Assembly (NCBI GenBank): GCA_964419255.1
Contig: CAYQOU010000001.1
Coordinates: 71,328 to 135,327 of the forward strand
DNA length: 64,000 nucleotides
Direction: 5' to 3'
Source: CAZPHU01 sp964419255
GTDB lineage: Bacteria; Fibrobacterota; Chitinivibrionia; Chitinivibrionales; CAYFVL01
Shown: positions 45,298 through 53,723 of the stretch, one piece after another
Position numbering within the stretch: position 1 is the stretch's first letter
Layout: the number at the start of each line of letters is the position of its first letter
Made by a program: the position numbers and the translations under genes
The notes under the pieces: model-generated
The model's input: the letters and a program-made list of their open reading frames with translations, nothing else
What the model was told of the DNA's origin: nothing
Database searches by the model: none

Positions 45298-47412
45298 CTA
45301 CTCCACTTCCTGTTCAGAAGGTCTGTATGGTTCGAACACCGTTTTGCGACGTTGCTGCATTTTTCTGACCGCCTCTACCGATCGCAGGTACAGCTGCTCC
45401 TGACTTCTGAGCGGCTTGCGTCTTCCCGTGGGCTTTACACGTTCATAATGACCGTCGGGCATCAGTTTGCGGGCTTTGACGGTATCGTTGAAGTAGGTGT
45501 GGAGAATATCTATAAGCTGATTTTTCAGATGGTTTTCCAGTACAGGGGTCATAAGCTCGACCCGACGATCCAGATTTCTGGGCATCCAGTCGGCGCTGGT
45601 GATCCAGGTTTTTTCTTCACCACCGTGATAGAAGTAGAAAATTCTGCTGTGTTCCAGAAAACGATCTATGATGCTTGTAACGGTTATATTTTCGCTGAGA
45701 TTCTTAATTCCGGGACGCAGACAGCAGATCCCCCGGATATTGAGCATGATCCGAACGCCGGCCTGTGATGCTTCATATAGCGCATCGATGAGGGTGACAT
45801 CGACCAGCGAGTTCATCTTGGCCATAATCAGAGCTTTCTGTCCGTGTCGCTTACGCTCGATTTCATCGGCTATCAACCCCAAGAGCTCCTCACGAAGCCC
45901 CAGTGGTGCTGCAACCAGCTTGTAATAGCTCTTCGGCTGAGAGTAGCCGGTGATGGAGTTGAAAAACGCAGAAGCATCCGAAGCAAGTTTTTCATCTTTG
46001 GTCATGTAGCTGATATCGCTGTATAGCCGGGCCGTAGATTCGTTATAATTGCCGGTGCCAAAATGCAGATAACGCACGATGCCGCTTGGCTCCCGACGGA
46101 CAATAAGCATCAGCTTTGCATGCGTCTTGAGCCCTTTTACGCCATAGATAACCTGTATTCCCGACTGCTCAAGTTCCCTGGCCCATTCGATGTTTTGTGC
46201 TTCATCAAAACGCGCCTTAAGCTCGACTATGACGGTAACATATTTTCCTTTCTGTGCCGCATCTTTCAGCGCGTCGATAATAGGGCTTTTCTTGCTTGTC
46301 CTATATAGAATCTGTTTGATTGCTAAAACATCAGGATCATCCGCCGCTTCCTGCAACAGCTTTATGACCGGTTCGAAACTGTCATACGGGTGATTGAGCA
46401 GGATGGGGTGTTTTTTTAAGGTAGTAAACAGACTGGTGCGTAAATCCGCCTGTGGTGAGCTTTGTGGAGGCCACGATTCATATCTGAGATGCTCATACCC
46501 TGGGATAGAAAGAAGCCCCATCAAATCCGAAAGCTGCAAAGGACCGGGCAGGTGATAGATGTCATCTTCTGAAACGTTTAGCAGCCTTTTCAGAAAAGAA
46601 AGAGTCACCGAGGAGACAGAATCTTTAATTTCGAGTCTGACGCAGGCGCTTTCCTTACGCTGATCCAACACCTCTTCCATTTGCAGAAGCAGGTCTGACG
46701 CATAATCTTCACGAACCGCCATATCCGCATTACGTGTAATGCGAAACGGTATACATTCTGCAATCTTCTCTCCGGAGAATAGATGCTTGATATGACGGCA
46801 GATGATTTCTTCCAGAAAGACAAAGCTATATCCGTTTTCCTGAGGTACACCGATGAATCGCTCCAGAGAACTGCCCACCGGTACAATCGCAAACCGTGGA
46901 CGCATGCTTTTGGATCGAGGACTTAGCCGAACGATACAGTTGAGTCCAAGATTTTTCAGAAGCGGGAGAGGGAAGTCCAGCTCCACTGCCATGGGAGTAA
47001 CTATCGGGTAAATCTCGGTTTCGAAAACCTGTTGAACGTGTACCAATTGACGCTGGTTGAGTGAATCTGTGCCCGTGTATGAGATCTTTTCGGCTCCTAA
47101 GGCAGTGAAAAGCCTTCTTAAACATTCGTATTGACGTATGACAAGCGCCCGAACTTTCTTACTGATGGCGCTCAGCTGTGATGTCGGACTCATTCCAGCC
47201 GCATCGTTTCTGGTGACACCCTCTGCTACGAGCTGATGAAGACTTCCCACTCGTACCATGAAAAATTCATCCAGATTGCTGCCCGTTATGGCAAGAAATT
47301 TTGCCCGCTCAAGAAGCGGGATGGTTTCATCTTCGGCCTCTTCAAGTACTCTGATGTTAAATTCGAGCCAGCTTAATTCACGATTGATATACGACGGTCT
47401 TTTAATAGGCAT
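45298..47412 (-). CDS. ppk1: Polyphosphate kinase Ppk1
   Basis: Ppk1 reversibly polymerises the gamma phosphate of ATP into inorganic polyphosphate. The 704-residue protein has the N-terminal YINRELSWLEFNIRVLEEA and LAITGSNLDEFFMVRVG, the autophosphorylated His in VKGLKTHAKLMLIVRRE, and the HFGTGNYNESTARLYSD segment of the phospholipase D-like core, then the C-terminal domain (TSADWMPRNLDRRVEL). Length matches the family (about 690-720). It starts 17 bp after ppx, its functional opposite. Confidence 0.95.
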   Translation of the reverse strand: MPIKRPSYINRELSWLEFNIRVLEEAEDETIPLLERAKFLAITGSNLDEFFMVRVGSLHQLVAEGVTRNDAAGMSPTSQLSAISKKVRALVIRQYECLRRLFTALGAEKISYTGTDSLNQRQLVHVQQVFETEIYPIVTPMAVELDFPLPLLKNLGLNCIVRLSPRSKSMRPRFAIVPVGSSLERFIGVPQENGYSFVFLEEIICRHIKHLFSGEKIAECIPFRITRNADMAVREDYASDLLLQMEEVLDQRKESACVRLEIKDSVSSVTLSFLKRLLNVSEDDIYHLPGPLQLSDLMGLLSIPGYEHLRYESWPPQSSPQADLRTSLFTTLKKHPILLNHPYDSFEPVIKLLQEAADDPDVLAIKQILYRTSKKSPIIDALKDAAQKGKYVTVIVELKARFDEAQNIEWARELEQSGIQVIYGVKGLKTHAKLMLIVRREPSGIVRYLHFGTGNYNESTARLYSDISYMTKDEKLASDASAFFNSITGYSQPKSYYKLVAAPLGLREELLGLIADEIERKRHGQKALIMAKMNSLVDVTLIDALYEASQAGVRIMLNIRGICCLRPGIKNLSENITVTSIIDRFLEHSRIFYFYHGGEEKTWITSADWMPRNLDRRVELMTPVLENHLKNQLIDILHTYFNDTVKARKLMPDGHYERVKPTGRRKPLRSQEQLYLRSVEAVRKMQQRRKTVFEPYRPSEQEVE

Positions 47413-47429
47413 CTTTTTTTCTCTTCCGG

Positions 47430-49052
47430 TTATTCTCTGGTATGCGAAGGAACAAGGATTATCTCCTTTCCGAAAATCTGCTCGTACAAGCCTCCCTTTT
47501 CAAAAAGAGACAGTTTTTCAAGCGAAAGGTCTACGGCATCCTTGACGCCTATAACCAGTCTGTTTGTTTTGAGAGTAATTTCCAGATCCTGTATCCTTTG
47601 TGAATAACTGCAATCCAGAGCATCGGCTATGCGAAGAATCGCAGCCATTTTTGCCACCGAAATACGGCTTTGCCGGTCCAACATATTGTAGCCTTCATGA
47701 GACGGGAGCGGCATGGCATGCGAGTGGTAGCGGGCTACGAGCGCCGTTAGAAATAAATCGTGGGTGCCCAGTCCAAAGAGTTCGCTGTTCTGGATCAGGT
47801 ACATCGAATGTTTATGATGGCTTCTGTTGCTGATAAACAGGCCGATCTCATGGAGGATTGCGGCCACCACCAGGATAAGTTCGTATCGGGAAGAAAGCTG
47901 ATGTTCGGGGGCCAGTTCTCTGAAAAGATTACGGCTCAGGGATGCGACATGCTGGGCATGAGACTGATCGAATTCATACTTTTTCCCCAGCTCAAGTGCA
48001 GAATGGATTATCTGCTCCTGAAACTCCATCGTCAGGCTCCTGCCGAGCGCCAGCTCACCCACAATACCTTCCCGCATCGTAACCGGCGCAACATAGAGCA
48101 TGCGCAGTTTCATGCCTTCGGCTATTCGCACGTAAGAAAGAAGTGCCGGGCCGAGTGTTTCGGCGGATGCATAGGTTATCTTGTATCGATGTACAATATC
48201 ATCCACCGAAAGCTTGATAATTCGGGAAGTGAAATTAGCCAATGAGCGCAGGGGAATGCGGGCGATCTGACTGCGGTCCCACCCGGGCAGCAGGTGGTTG
48301 GCGGCGAACCGGGCATCTCCACCCATTATGAGAAGAATTGTTCCAGTACCCGATGTTATATCCTTGCGTATATGCTCAACCGTTCGGTGGATCTGGTTTT
48401 CCATAGCCTCCAGCAGGCCCACATCCGAGACTCCGATCTCCTCAAGCTGCTCACGCATGCGAAAAGCGCCCAGGCGGTATGAGTGGCTGGAGGTGACCCG
48501 TTTGTTTTTTACAACCAGAAGCTCGGTGCTCCCTCCACCAACCTCCAGTATGATTGTATTCTTTCCCGCTATTTGGGAATTCGATTCCATAAAACCCAGA
48601 ACGCTCAGATAAGTAAACCTGTTTACCTCCGAAACATCTATCGGCTCCGCACTAATACCGGTGGCGATATAAAGGCGATCCAAAAACGCCTCTCTGTTAG
48701 TCGCTTCCCGTACGGCGCTGGTGGCAACCGTGCGCATGTGGGACGGTGAGGTGATTCCATACTCGTTGAGGATCCGGGAAAAACTCTTCAGCGCGAATAC
48801 GCACTCTTCGGTAGTGGCTCTACTGATATACCCCCGGGTAAAGGTATCCCTTCCGATGGTCACTTCCTGCTGCAATGATTCCAGTGTTTGCACCTGACCC
48901 GAATCATCGACCTGCGAAATTACCATGCGCATGGAGGTGCTGCCGATGTCAATTACCGCGATAGGGGCGCTTGAGCCCTGCTCTTGTGGCAACGAAATGT
49001 TGGTTTGGTTTGTCGTAATGTTTTTCATCGTATTAGATTCTTTATCTGACAC
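47430..49052 (-). CDS. ppx: Ppx/GppA exopolyphosphatase-guanosine pentaphosphatase family protein
   Basis: A 540-residue ASKHA-fold phosphatase that removes terminal phosphates from polyphosphate or converts pppGpp. Motifs: PIAVIDIGSTSMRMVISQVD, TSAVREATNREAFLDRL, ILEVGGGSTELLVV and MGGDARFAANHL. The C-terminal HD-like domain (about 340-500) carries AAILHEIGLFISNRSHHKHS. Start choice: GTG at 49052 has GGAG at good spacing but lies in a family 2 repeat; ATG at 49028 lacks a ribosome site. The first 28 residues are not part of the conserved fold. It is 17 bp upstream of ppk1. Confidence 0.9.
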   Translation of the reverse strand: MSDKESNTMKNITTNQTNISLPQEQGSSAPIAVIDIGSTSMRMVISQVDDSGQVQTLESLQQEVTIGRDTFTRGYISRATTEECVFALKSFSRILNEYGITSPSHMRTVATSAVREATNREAFLDRLYIATGISAEPIDVSEVNRFTYLSVLGFMESNSQIAGKNTIILEVGGGSTELLVVKNKRVTSSHSYRLGAFRMREQLEEIGVSDVGLLEAMENQIHRTVEHIRKDITSGTGTILLIMGGDARFAANHLLPGWDRSQIARIPLRSLANFTSRIIKLSVDDIVHRYKITYASAETLGPALLSYVRIAEGMKLRMLYVAPVTMREGIVGELALGRSLTMEFQEQIIHSALELGKKYEFDQSHAQHVASLSRNLFRELAPEHQLSSRYELILVVAAILHEIGLFISNRSHHKHSMYLIQNSELFGLGTHDLFLTALVARYHSHAMPLPSHEGYNMLDRQSRISVAKMAAILRIADALDCSYSQRIQDLEITLKTNRLVIGVKDAVDLSLEKLSLFEKGGLYEQIFGKEIILVPSHTRE

Positions 49053-49115
49053 CTGTTCTCCATATTCCGTCCTCCCGCTGAAGCGGGGTGGGACGGGAGA
49101 ATTTGCAAAGACGCC
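49033..49115 (-). repeat. Intergenic repeat family 2, copy 2
   Basis: The minus strand has a stem CGTCCCACCCCGCTTCAGCG/GGGAGGACG region, then GGAGAACAGGTGTCAGATAA and AGAATC. The terminal GTG is the best-supported start of ppx, so the repeat would provide its ribosome site and first codons. Confidence 0.8.
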
Positions 49116-49138
49116 TCTTATGTACCCATGTGTTTCTG

Positions 49139-50191
49139 TTAGCTAATCGCCTGATCTTTGTTTTTCCGGTTCTGCCGGACTCGGGACGGCTCAAGTGAAT
49201 TGATTGCCCAGGCTGCAGCACCGGTACAGGTGGCATAATCTCCCAATTGTGCCACAACAACCTCAAAACTATCGCTAAATGAAGGCATAACCCTTTTTCG
49301 TGCGGTCTCCTCTACAACCTCTCTGAAAATATCGGGCATCGATTCCACCAGCCCTCCTCCCAGAAGCACAACATCAGGGGCGAGCATGTTTATAGCCACC
49401 GATACCCCTATACCCAGCCATTGAGCTGCTTCCCGAACAATCTGCTCGATGGCAGAATCTCCGGCCTCGATAGAGGCAGCCAGAGCGCCGCTTCTGATAT
49501 TTCTGATGTCGGTACCGGAGATTTCCATCAAATGAGGAGCTTCACCTCGATATACCGCCTTGGCAGCCGAGGCTGCGATAGCAAGACGGGATGCGATCGC
49601 CTCAAGACATCCGCGCTGACCGCAGCCGCAAAGTGGTCCCTCCGGCTGGAGCTGAATGTGGCCTATCTCCAGGCAGGAATTTCTTTTTCCCCGGATAATA
49701 TCACCTTCGTAGATGCATCCGCCACCGATACCGGTTCCCGGGAAAATTCCCACGACGCATCGTGCCTTTCGAGCCGCTCCCAATCGGTATTCACCATAAA
49801 CTCCGGCATCAACATCGTTTATTATTGTAACCGCACAGTTAAACACTTTGTGCAGCCGCTGCCGGATACGGACGTTTTTCCATCCAAGGTTGGGTGCATC
49901 GAGAATGACACCCCGGTCCAGATCAAGCAAACCGGGAATAGCCATGCCTATACCGGTGAGTCTTTGGTAATCAATGCCTGCTTCTTCGAGTGCAGCCTTG
50001 ATTGTCGCTATTACTCTCTCCAGGCCAACCTTGACGCCTTCAAACGCTTTTGTCTTTTTTCGTTTCTTAGCAATAAGATTGAGCTTGGAGTCATAGACGG
50101 CAGCCATCATCTTTGTACCCCCAAGGTCAAAACCGATCCAGATCGAGTTCTGGGGGGCATTTCTGGTCTTTTTCGCTGGTTGAGCAGGCAT
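49139..50191 (-). CDS. ROK-family sugar kinase (glucokinase-like)
   Basis: A 350-residue ROK kinase. ATP-binding IWIGFDLGGTKMMAAVYD (about 17-34), sugar-site IINDVDAGVYGEYRLGA, GIFPGTGIGGGCIYEGDI, the ROK signature LEIGHIQLQPEGP and the zinc motif CGCGQRGCLEA are all present. It most likely phosphorylates glucose or a related hexose. It lies upstream of ppx and ppk1; polyphosphate-dependent glucokinases also belong to the ROK family, but the intact zinc motif here is more typical of ATP-dependent members. Confidence 0.9.
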   Translation of the reverse strand: MPAQPAKKTRNAPQNSIWIGFDLGGTKMMAAVYDSKLNLIAKKRKKTKAFEGVKVGLERVIATIKAALEEAGIDYQRLTGIGMAIPGLLDLDRGVILDAPNLGWKNVRIRQRLHKVFNCAVTIINDVDAGVYGEYRLGAARKARCVVGIFPGTGIGGGCIYEGDIIRGKRNSCLEIGHIQLQPEGPLCGCGQRGCLEAIASRLAIAASAAKAVYRGEAPHLMEISGTDIRNIRSGALAASIEAGDSAIEQIVREAAQWLGIGVSVAINMLAPDVVLLGGGLVESMPDIFREVVEETARKRVMPSFSDSFEVVVAQLGDYATCTGAAAWAINSLEPSRVRQNRKNKDQAIS

Positions 50192-50267
50192 AAAACCACC
50201 ACAATAGGAATAAGGAATGATAAATATAACTGATCTATCTACTCTGATATCAGAAGTTCATAGATAC

Positions 50268-50334
50268 CTTTTTTGACACCCTTTCTCCGTATCCGTCCCG
50301 CTTGCGGGACGAGACGGGAGGGAAAAGCACGTTA
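50268..50334 (-). repeat. Intergenic repeat family 2, copy 3
   Basis: Inverted repeat GTCCCGCTTGCGGGAC with GACGGGAGGGAAAAGCACGT to its right; on the minus strand it ends GGAGAAAGGGTGTCAAAAAA. The GTG opens only a nine-codon frame here. It lies about 80 bp upstream of the ROK kinase gene. Confidence 0.8.
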
Positions 50335-50404
50335 ATTTGGTTTATCAGGCTTACGCACCGAGACACCGAATGGCTGATCAGTCAATATAACTCATTTCCC
50401 GGAT

Positions 50405-50452
50405 ATAAAAAAAGCTTGTCAAAAAGGAATATTCATCCGCTTTGACAAGCTT
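50405..50452 (-). terminator. Rho-independent terminator of the acidic lipoprotein gene
   Basis: A perfect 12-bp stem (AAGCTTGTCAAA/TTTGACAAGCTT) with a 17-nt loop. On the minus strand it is followed by a T-run (TTTTTAT). It lies 22 bp beyond the stop. Confidence 0.9.
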
Positions 50453-50474
50453 GCAAACATAAAAACAAGAAATA

Positions 50475-50696
50475 TTATTCGGTAATTTCTTCTTCTGCTT
50501 CTTCTGCACCTTCCTCTGCTTCTTCACCAGCTTCTTCTGCTGCCTCTCCGGCTTCCTCTGCTGCTTCACCAGTCTCTTCACCAGCTTCTTCGGTCGTCTC
50601 CTGTGTTTCTTCGACTTGTCCCTGCTCACATCCAAGATAAGCTACTGAAAAAACGAAAACCGACAATACAACCAGAAGCTTTTTAAATATAGACAT
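50475..50696 (-). CDS. Small acidic repeat lipoprotein
   Basis: A 73-residue protein with a lipoprotein signal (KKLLVVLSVFVFSVAYLGCE; Cys23 would be lipidated) followed by a low-complexity, Glu/Ala/Gly-rich tail made of short repeats of the type EEAGEA. The tail is about half Glu and probably extended or helical. AGGAGG lies at ideal spacing from the ATG, and a strong terminator follows, so it is a monocistronic, probably well-expressed gene. No family recognised; a small abundant outer-membrane lipoprotein or cation-binding role is possible. Confidence 0.78.
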   Translation of the reverse strand: MSIFKKLLVVLSVFVFSVAYLGCEQGQVEETQETTEEAGEETGEAAEEAGEAAEEAGEEAEEGAEEAEEEITE

Positions 50697-50877
50697 GAAA
50701 ACCTCCTAAATTAATGAAAATGACACAGATACTTTTATTCTGTAGCAATATAATCAAATGTCTGGTATGAAACAACATTTTTGTGCACTTATCTGTGTAA
50801 AAAACAGGCAAAAAGGCACACGGGAAACGCTTTTGAGAAGAAAAATGAGAATTTTTTCCGTCTGGCTCATCCACCAT

Positions 50878-51294
50878 TCAGGTTGTCTCCCTTGGTATAA
50901 GCTCTGACATCGAGGTGAGATTTTCCACGCTCATCGCACAGGCCTCCGCACAGGAAAGACAGAAGTCATATCGTTGGGAGTGCTCGTCACATTCGTTTCC
51001 ACAGTTTCGAGCCGCCGTAACACAGGCATGCAGCTGCGCGCGCACAACTTCCCAGTCCGGCTCCGTTTGCCTGCCTACAACCGCGGTTGTTGCTTGCAGT
51101 ATGTCGGCAGTGTCTTGACACAATCGTATGCAGTGGCGAAGTTCTCTGTTTTTTTCAAGTGCCAGGCAAGAGTCGATACATGCGTTGCAACTGACAAAAC
51201 AATCGTTGAGAGAAACTATCGTTTTATGCAGCTGCGCATAATCGATGGTGGTCTCTTTTGGATGGGCACGTAACGTGTGCTGACCCTGAGTCAT
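50878..51294 (-). CDS. Cysteine-rich four-helix-bundle copper-binding-type protein (DUF326/Csp-like)
   Basis: A 138-residue protein with Cys pairs on helices: CFVSCNACIDSC, RHCIRLCQDTAD, HACVTAARNCGNECDEHSQR and CLSCAEACAM. This is the pattern of the DUF326 family, whose Csp members store many Cu(I) ions in a four-helix bundle. The ATG at 51294 has a perfect AAGGAGG at spacing 5; the longer frame upstream overlaps a short ORF. No signal peptide is seen, so it is probably cytosolic, as Csp3. Ferredoxin-like roles claimed for some relatives are less likely. Confidence 0.8.
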   Translation of the reverse strand: MTQGQHTLRAHPKETTIDYAQLHKTIVSLNDCFVSCNACIDSCLALEKNRELRHCIRLCQDTADILQATTAVVGRQTEPDWEVVRAQLHACVTAARNCGNECDEHSQRYDFCLSCAEACAMSVENLTSMSELIPRETT

Positions 51295-51305
51295 GGCTTC
51301 CTCCT

Positions 51306-51389
51306 TCAAACCGCATGCATGCCAATGGATATGACATATGACCAATACTGCTGCTCTTTCCACAAGTGTCTAAATCGTTTGTCTGCCAC
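51306..51389 (-). CDS. Candidate 27-residue peptide within a family 2 repeat leader
   Basis: A GTG at 51389 preceded by AAGGAGG at 4-nt spacing opens a 27-codon frame (VADKRFRHLWKEQQYWSYVI, then SIGMHAV). Its TGA stop overlaps the AAGGAGG of the following copper-storage-like gene, so it could be translationally coupled to it. The start lies at the end of repeat family 2. It may be a leader peptide or chance; there is no homology evidence. Confidence 0.4.
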   Translation of the reverse strand: MADKRFRHLWKEQQYWSYVISIGMHAV

Positions 51390-51455
51390 CTGTCCTCCTT
51401 ATACCGTCTCGTCCCGGCTCATAGGGGGGGCCGGGAGCAAGAATAGCACGTTTTT
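51378..51455 (-). repeat. Intergenic repeat family 2, copy 4
   Basis: An inverted repeat around GTCCCGGCTC and GGGCCGGGAGC, with GCACG at the distal edge. The minus strand ends AAGGAGGACAGGTGGCAGAC then AAA, i.e. Shine-Dalgarno plus GTG. From 51456 to 51752 I see nothing else convincing. Confidence 0.75.
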
Positions 51456-51752
51456 CTGGTCGCAGCATTTACCCTGGTGTTCTTGTTTCCAGATTACTTG
51501 TTATCTATTACCCCTGATGTCTGCCTGACGATGATTATCCGGTTCTGCCGGACTTGGTATCAAACTCTCAGCAAAAATCGCACCGCGTATAAAAGTCGAT
51601 CGTTAGACGTAGACATCGATACACTTGTCGGCCTGGAGAGAAGACTGCCTTTGATGCCTGGTCACCAGAGGATCCGGTTTGCAGGTATCTTCTTACCCGT
51701 TTTTTGTGGACAGGGAAGGACTGAGCCGTGTTCAGCAAGAGAAGTCCGGCTG

Positions 51753-52214
51753 TTACTCGTTTTGAGATGGGCTGTCATGGGCTCCGATGCGTCTCTTGAT
51801 GGTGCGAACGAAACGAAGTGTGATGAAATTGAGAGCGCTCAGAAGTATCGCAATCTCCCAACGTTGAAAAGCTACTGCCATTCCTATCGCACCTGTGTTC
51901 CAGATGCTTGCGGCTGTGGCAGTTCCGGTGACCGAACCTGCCCCCTTGAGGATCGCTCCACCACCGATAAAGCCGATGCCGGTCATTAGTCCGTAAATGA
52001 TACGAGCATAGGCTTCCGATGACTCCAGAACAGATATGCCGGTGATGAGATACCCGCAGGCTGCAACTGCCACAAGAGGAAAGGTGCGCAGACCGGCGCT
52101 TCGAGAGGAGGTTTCCCGCTCCCATCCTATGGGGAAGGCAAGCGCATAGGCTATTACCATATGGTACAGGTTTGAAAAGATCTCTTTCCAATCAGAAAAA
52201 GGAAAATCATTCAT
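51753..52214 (-). CDS. MgtC/SapB-family membrane protein
   Basis: A 153-residue MgtC/SapB-type protein with about five membrane helices. The family signatures are AYALAFPIGWERETSSRSAG, LRTFPLVAVAACGYLI and MTGIGFIGGGAILKGAGSVT, GTATAASIWNTGAIGMAVAF. MgtC-related proteins affect growth at low magnesium and inhibit ATP synthase in some pathogens; smaller environmental members have no assigned role. The ATG at 52214 overlaps the gmd stop by 4 bp, so both are probably translated from one message. Confidence 0.88.
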   Translation of the reverse strand: MNDFPFSDWKEIFSNLYHMVIAYALAFPIGWERETSSRSAGLRTFPLVAVAACGYLITGISVLESSEAYARIIYGLMTGIGFIGGGAILKGAGSVTGTATAASIWNTGAIGMAVAFQRWEIAILLSALNFITLRFVRTIKRRIGAHDSPSQNE

Positions 52215-53263
52215 AAGAACGCTTCTTTTTTAACACGTTCGATATCGCTTTTCATCATTATTTCGACCAGCTGTTCAAAGCTTGTTTTCGACTTCCAGCC
52301 CAGTTTTTCCCGCGCCTTTGTGGAGTCGCCCACGAGGAGGTTATCGGTTGTGGGACGATAGTAGCGCGGGTCGATTTCAACGATGACACGTCCAGTTTTT
52401 CTGTCCCGCCCCTTCTCCTCCAGGCCTTCCCCCTCCCAAATAATATCAAATCCCGCGATACGGCAAGCCTGCTGGACAAAATCCCGGACTGAATGGGTGC
52501 GACCGGTGGCAATGACGTAATCGTCCGGATCATCTTTTTGCAGCATCCGCCACATCATCTCCACATAATCTTTTGCATACCCCCAGTCCCGTCGGGCCTC
52601 CAGGTTCCCCAGCCGCAGCGTTGATTGTATCCCGGCTCTGATCCGGGCTATCGAATAGGTGATCTTGCGGGTTACGAAATTTTCTCCCCGGCGGGGGGAT
52701 TCATGGTTGAAAAAGATTCCGTTGCTTGCATGCATTTTGTAGACCTCCCGGTAGTGGCGTACAATCCAGAACCCGTAGAGCTTGGCCACTCCATAGGTTG
52801 ACTGGGGATGAAAAGGGGTGGTTTCATTTTGAGGAACCTGCTCGGCTCTGCCGAACAGCTCGGATGTGGAGGCCTGATAAAACCGGCACTCAGTACCCGA
52901 ATAACGAATGCTTTCCAGGAGGCGAAGAACGCCGGTGGCGTCGATATCGGTTGTGTATTCCGGCTCCTCAAAGCTTACCCCGACGTGACTCTGAGCAGCA
53001 AGATTATAAACTTCCATCGGATTGGAAAGGGCTATGACCCGCTGCAGACTGCTGGTATCACTCAGATTGCCGTAATGAAGCTCGAATGTTTTGCCCTGGC
53101 GTTGAGCGCGGGCTCGTGACTGCTCGATCCGACTCCGATTAAACTGAGACGTTCTTCTGATCAACCCGTGAACATCATATCCCTTGTCGATCAACAGCTC
53201 CGCCAGATAAGAGCCATCCTGTCCATTTATCCCGGTAATCAAAGCAGATTTCCTCACGTACAT
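52211..53263 (-). CDS. gmd: GDP-mannose 4,6-dehydratase
   Basis: Gmd converts GDP-mannose to GDP-4-keto-6-deoxymannose, the precursor of GDP-fucose, rhamnose and related sugars of surface glycans. The 350-residue SDR-type enzyme has the NAD(P) loop ALITGINGQDGSYLAELL, the catalytic Thr/Glu segment ASTSELFGRAEQVPQNE, the YGVAKLYG Tyr-Lys pair, and NHESPRRGENFVTRKIT, diagnostic of Gmd. ATG 53263 is close to its GGGAG; GTG at 53257 has better spacing. It has no fucose-synthase partner in the window. Confidence 0.93.
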   Translation of the reverse strand: MYVRKSALITGINGQDGSYLAELLIDKGYDVHGLIRRTSQFNRSRIEQSRARAQRQGKTFELHYGNLSDTSSLQRVIALSNPMEVYNLAAQSHVGVSFEEPEYTTDIDATGVLRLLESIRYSGTECRFYQASTSELFGRAEQVPQNETTPFHPQSTYGVAKLYGFWIVRHYREVYKMHASNGIFFNHESPRRGENFVTRKITYSIARIRAGIQSTLRLGNLEARRDWGYAKDYVEMMWRMLQKDDPDDYVIATGRTHSVRDFVQQACRIAGFDIIWEGEGLEEKGRDRKTGRVIVEIDPRYYRPTTDNLLVGDSTKAREKLGWKSKTSFEQLVEIMMKSDIERVKKEAFL

Positions 53264-53348
53264 TCTCCCAGGCAACAAAAGAAAAGTTCATACCACCAAT
53301 GCATCGCATGGGTGGCAGTGTGCTATCTGTCATGATTATATCATTCAG

Positions 53349-53435
53349 TTACATGAAGTTGATAAAAAGAAACGTCAGGATTGCTATTCCGATATAGGCG
53401 GACCAACAGACTATATGAGGTAGATCAATATGCAT
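53349..53435 (-). CDS. 28-residue single-helix membrane peptide
   Basis: A 28-codon frame starting at ATG 53435 with AGGAGG at 5-nt spacing. The product (MHIDLPHIVCWSAYIGIAIL, then TFLFINFM) is one hydrophobic helix with a short polar N-terminus. It lies 85 bp upstream of gmd on the same strand. Small single-helix membrane peptides are common regulators or subunits of envelope complexes; no homologue is recognised. The ribosome site and composition argue that it is translated. Confidence 0.5.
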   Translation of the reverse strand: MHIDLPHIVCWSAYIGIAILTFLFINFM

Positions 53436-53616
53436 ATGTGCCTCCTTTCATGTTTCAACAGCGGTAATCACAAGGAAACAGCAAAAAGCAAACCAAAGAT
53501 ATCCGCGCACACCTTGAAACGATTGTTTCGTGTCGATATAAAGCGTATGAAGTATTTTTAATCAGCTGATCTCCAAGCATCTGGAAGCCGGACTCGATTA
53601 CTCGGCTACCCCGATC

Positions 53617-53662
53617 ACATAAAACGCACATTGAGCAACTCATCCACTCAGTTTAGGATAGA
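53617..53662 (+). repeat. Intergenic repeat family 1, copy 7 (degenerate)
   Basis: Box B variant TTGAGCAACTCATCCACTCA followed by GTTTAGGATA, with a possible degenerate middle element from about 53545 (CATCTGGAAGCC, GGACTCGATTACTC). It faces the esterase start at 53724. Confidence 0.65.
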
Positions 53663-53723
53663 AAAACACCAGTATTATGAAACGGCAAATCGGAAAGATC
53701 GAGTCAAAGCAGGGAAAAACAGC

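Noticed and set aside
49139..50191. Calling the ROK kinase a polyphosphate glucokinase because of ppk/ppx
   Set aside because: The zinc motif and length fit ATP-dependent ROK kinases; context alone is not enough.
51477..51989. 170-codon frame on the plus strand near mgtC
   Set aside because: Mostly the antisense of mgtC/sapB; composition is unlike a real protein.
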